Shown here: positions 62,991 to 64,000 of the stretch, piece by piece
Numbering within the stretch: the first letter of the stretch is position 1
How the letters are laid out: each line of letters begins with the position of its first letter
Assembly: GCA_951230915.1 (NCBI GenBank)
Contig: OX579639.1
Span: 19,840,001 to 19,904,000 of the forward strand
Reading direction: 5' to 3'
Source: Antitrichia curtipendula
Lineage: Eukaryota; Streptophyta; Bryopsida; Hypnales; Leucodontaceae
DNA: 64,000 nucleotides
Notes under the pieces: generated by a model
The model's input: only the letters and a program-made list of their open reading frames with translations
What the model was told of the DNA's origin: nothing
Databases searched by the model: none
Made by a program: the position numbers and the translations under genes

Positions 62991-63920
62991 ATTTCCAAAT
63001 AGACAATTTGTTTGTACACTCTTACACCCAAAGAAATAATTTGTTGGCCAGTCCATTAGATAATGCTATTGGACATATGAGTGTTGTCCCAGTCCTGCCT
63101 AGTATTCTAGGGGTTTCCATGGACAATTTGTCAGGTTTTTCAACAATTTGGCATGCATGATCTAGACTTTTAAATGCAACATTTCACATATATATAATAT
63201 ATAGATTCATTAATTACCGTGAAATTCTTTTACCAAACAATTTGTCCAGTTACTACTTAGTTAGCCTGATTACTAATTTAGATGAGTATCAAAACAGTCC
63301 CAATCCTTTAAGACAAATTGTCCCTATACTAATGCAAGGGGAATGAGTGTGTAATGCAATTTGCAGCTTCCAGCTTCACTGCACATTATCAACAACGTGT
63401 CAAAACCAAACAATTTGTCCCTGTCTAACTTCCAAAGGTTGTTGATCAATATTTGTTCTTTGTTCCACAAATAAAGACAAATTGTTTATAATCGTCAGCT
63501 TCAAGCTAAACAATTTGTCACTACACTCTACAGTATCATGTGGCCTTTGACAACTTGTTTATTAATATGCTATGGATTACAAATTATATTATTTTATTAA
63601 TTTTCAATTTCTACACAATATTAGATAAATTGTCCAATCGACATCATAACAAGCATTTTCATAACAATTTGTCTAATTATCCACATACTCAAGAAGACCA
63701 TTCAGATTCAATTCCGTATGTCATTCATTCACTACAATTTTAATCACTATTTATATTCAAAAATTAATTCAATTGCATAGACAATTTGTTGAACACCTCA
63801 ATAAATAGAAGCAAAAATAATAATTCATCATTTCACAATTTTATCTTTATCAATTATACACCACAAGAATAAATACAATTTAACAAATTGTATAATTACA
63901 ATGTGATGGTCAAATTGTCA
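62991..63920. repeat. Cluster of ACAAWTTGT motifs
   Basis: Exact ACAATTTGT or ACAAATTGT occurs at 63003, 63122, 63237, 63313, 63410, 63477, 63510, 63664, 63781 and 63883, with one-base variants near 63142, 63550, 63624 and 63909. Sequence between the motifs does not repeat, so it is not an ordinary tandem array. Both orientations occur. C often follows (GACAATTTGTC is a palindrome). The array may continue beyond the window. Confidence 0.85.
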
Positions 63921-64000
63921 TTCTATAATTTAATTTATAATTTATAGTTTATATAGATATTTATTATTAATTATATTAATTCATAATTTTATCATTTTAC

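Noticed and set aside
62991..63920. CRISPR array interpretation of the ACAAWTTGT cluster
   Set aside because: Motif is only 9 bp, spacing is irregular, both orientations occur, and the DNA is of plant type.

Overview
This 64 kb window looks like nuclear DNA from a land plant with a large, repeat-rich genome. I see one intact gene, a five-exon cellulose synthase-like A (CslA, glycosyltransferase family 2) gene on the + strand at 39744-42149, predicted to encode a 539-residue mannan or glucomannan synthase. Its exons and upstream 1.2 kb are GC-rich compared with the AT-rich surroundings. The small introns and the protein suggest a bryophyte, lycophyte or fern rather than a flowering plant, but I cannot name the species from sequence alone.

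The rest is gene-poor and made largely of decayed mobile elements. The most prominent are non-autonomous elements bounded by TTAA with ends close to TTAACCCCTAAAG. There are at least six copies of 0.9-0.95 kb (6235, 11209, 16126, 20865, 36973, 46064), plus relatives at 7373 (truncated), 8730, 27103 and 34791. The copy at 36973 sits inside a dispersed repeat whose unoccupied counterpart is at 710-945, which documents a past insertion at TTAA. A second group is flanked by TA and has ends beginning AGGTRRR (2839, 3226, 4241, 12409, 14493, 17653, 30920, 34346). Two broken Tc1-like DDE transposase genes (about 22540-22985 and 29888-30742) are possible relatives of the source of that activity. Harbinger/Tourist-like copies with TTA flanks lie at 78, 231 and 44913.

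The right third carries retrotransposon wreckage: a Ty3 integrase tail with its 3' LTR (50795-52461), and a copia reverse transcriptase/RNase H relic with a probable 3' LTR (52740-55130). The last kilobase (63003-63891) holds a striking cluster of the 9-bp motif ACAAWTTGT, repeated at least ten times and probably continuing past the window.

Upstream of CslA, three copies of a 17-bp element containing or resembling a G-box lie in a GC-rich region at 38497-38864 and may be regulatory. No tRNA, rRNA or CRISPR was found. Most open reading frames outside CslA look like chance ORFs or transposon relics. All boundaries were read by eye.
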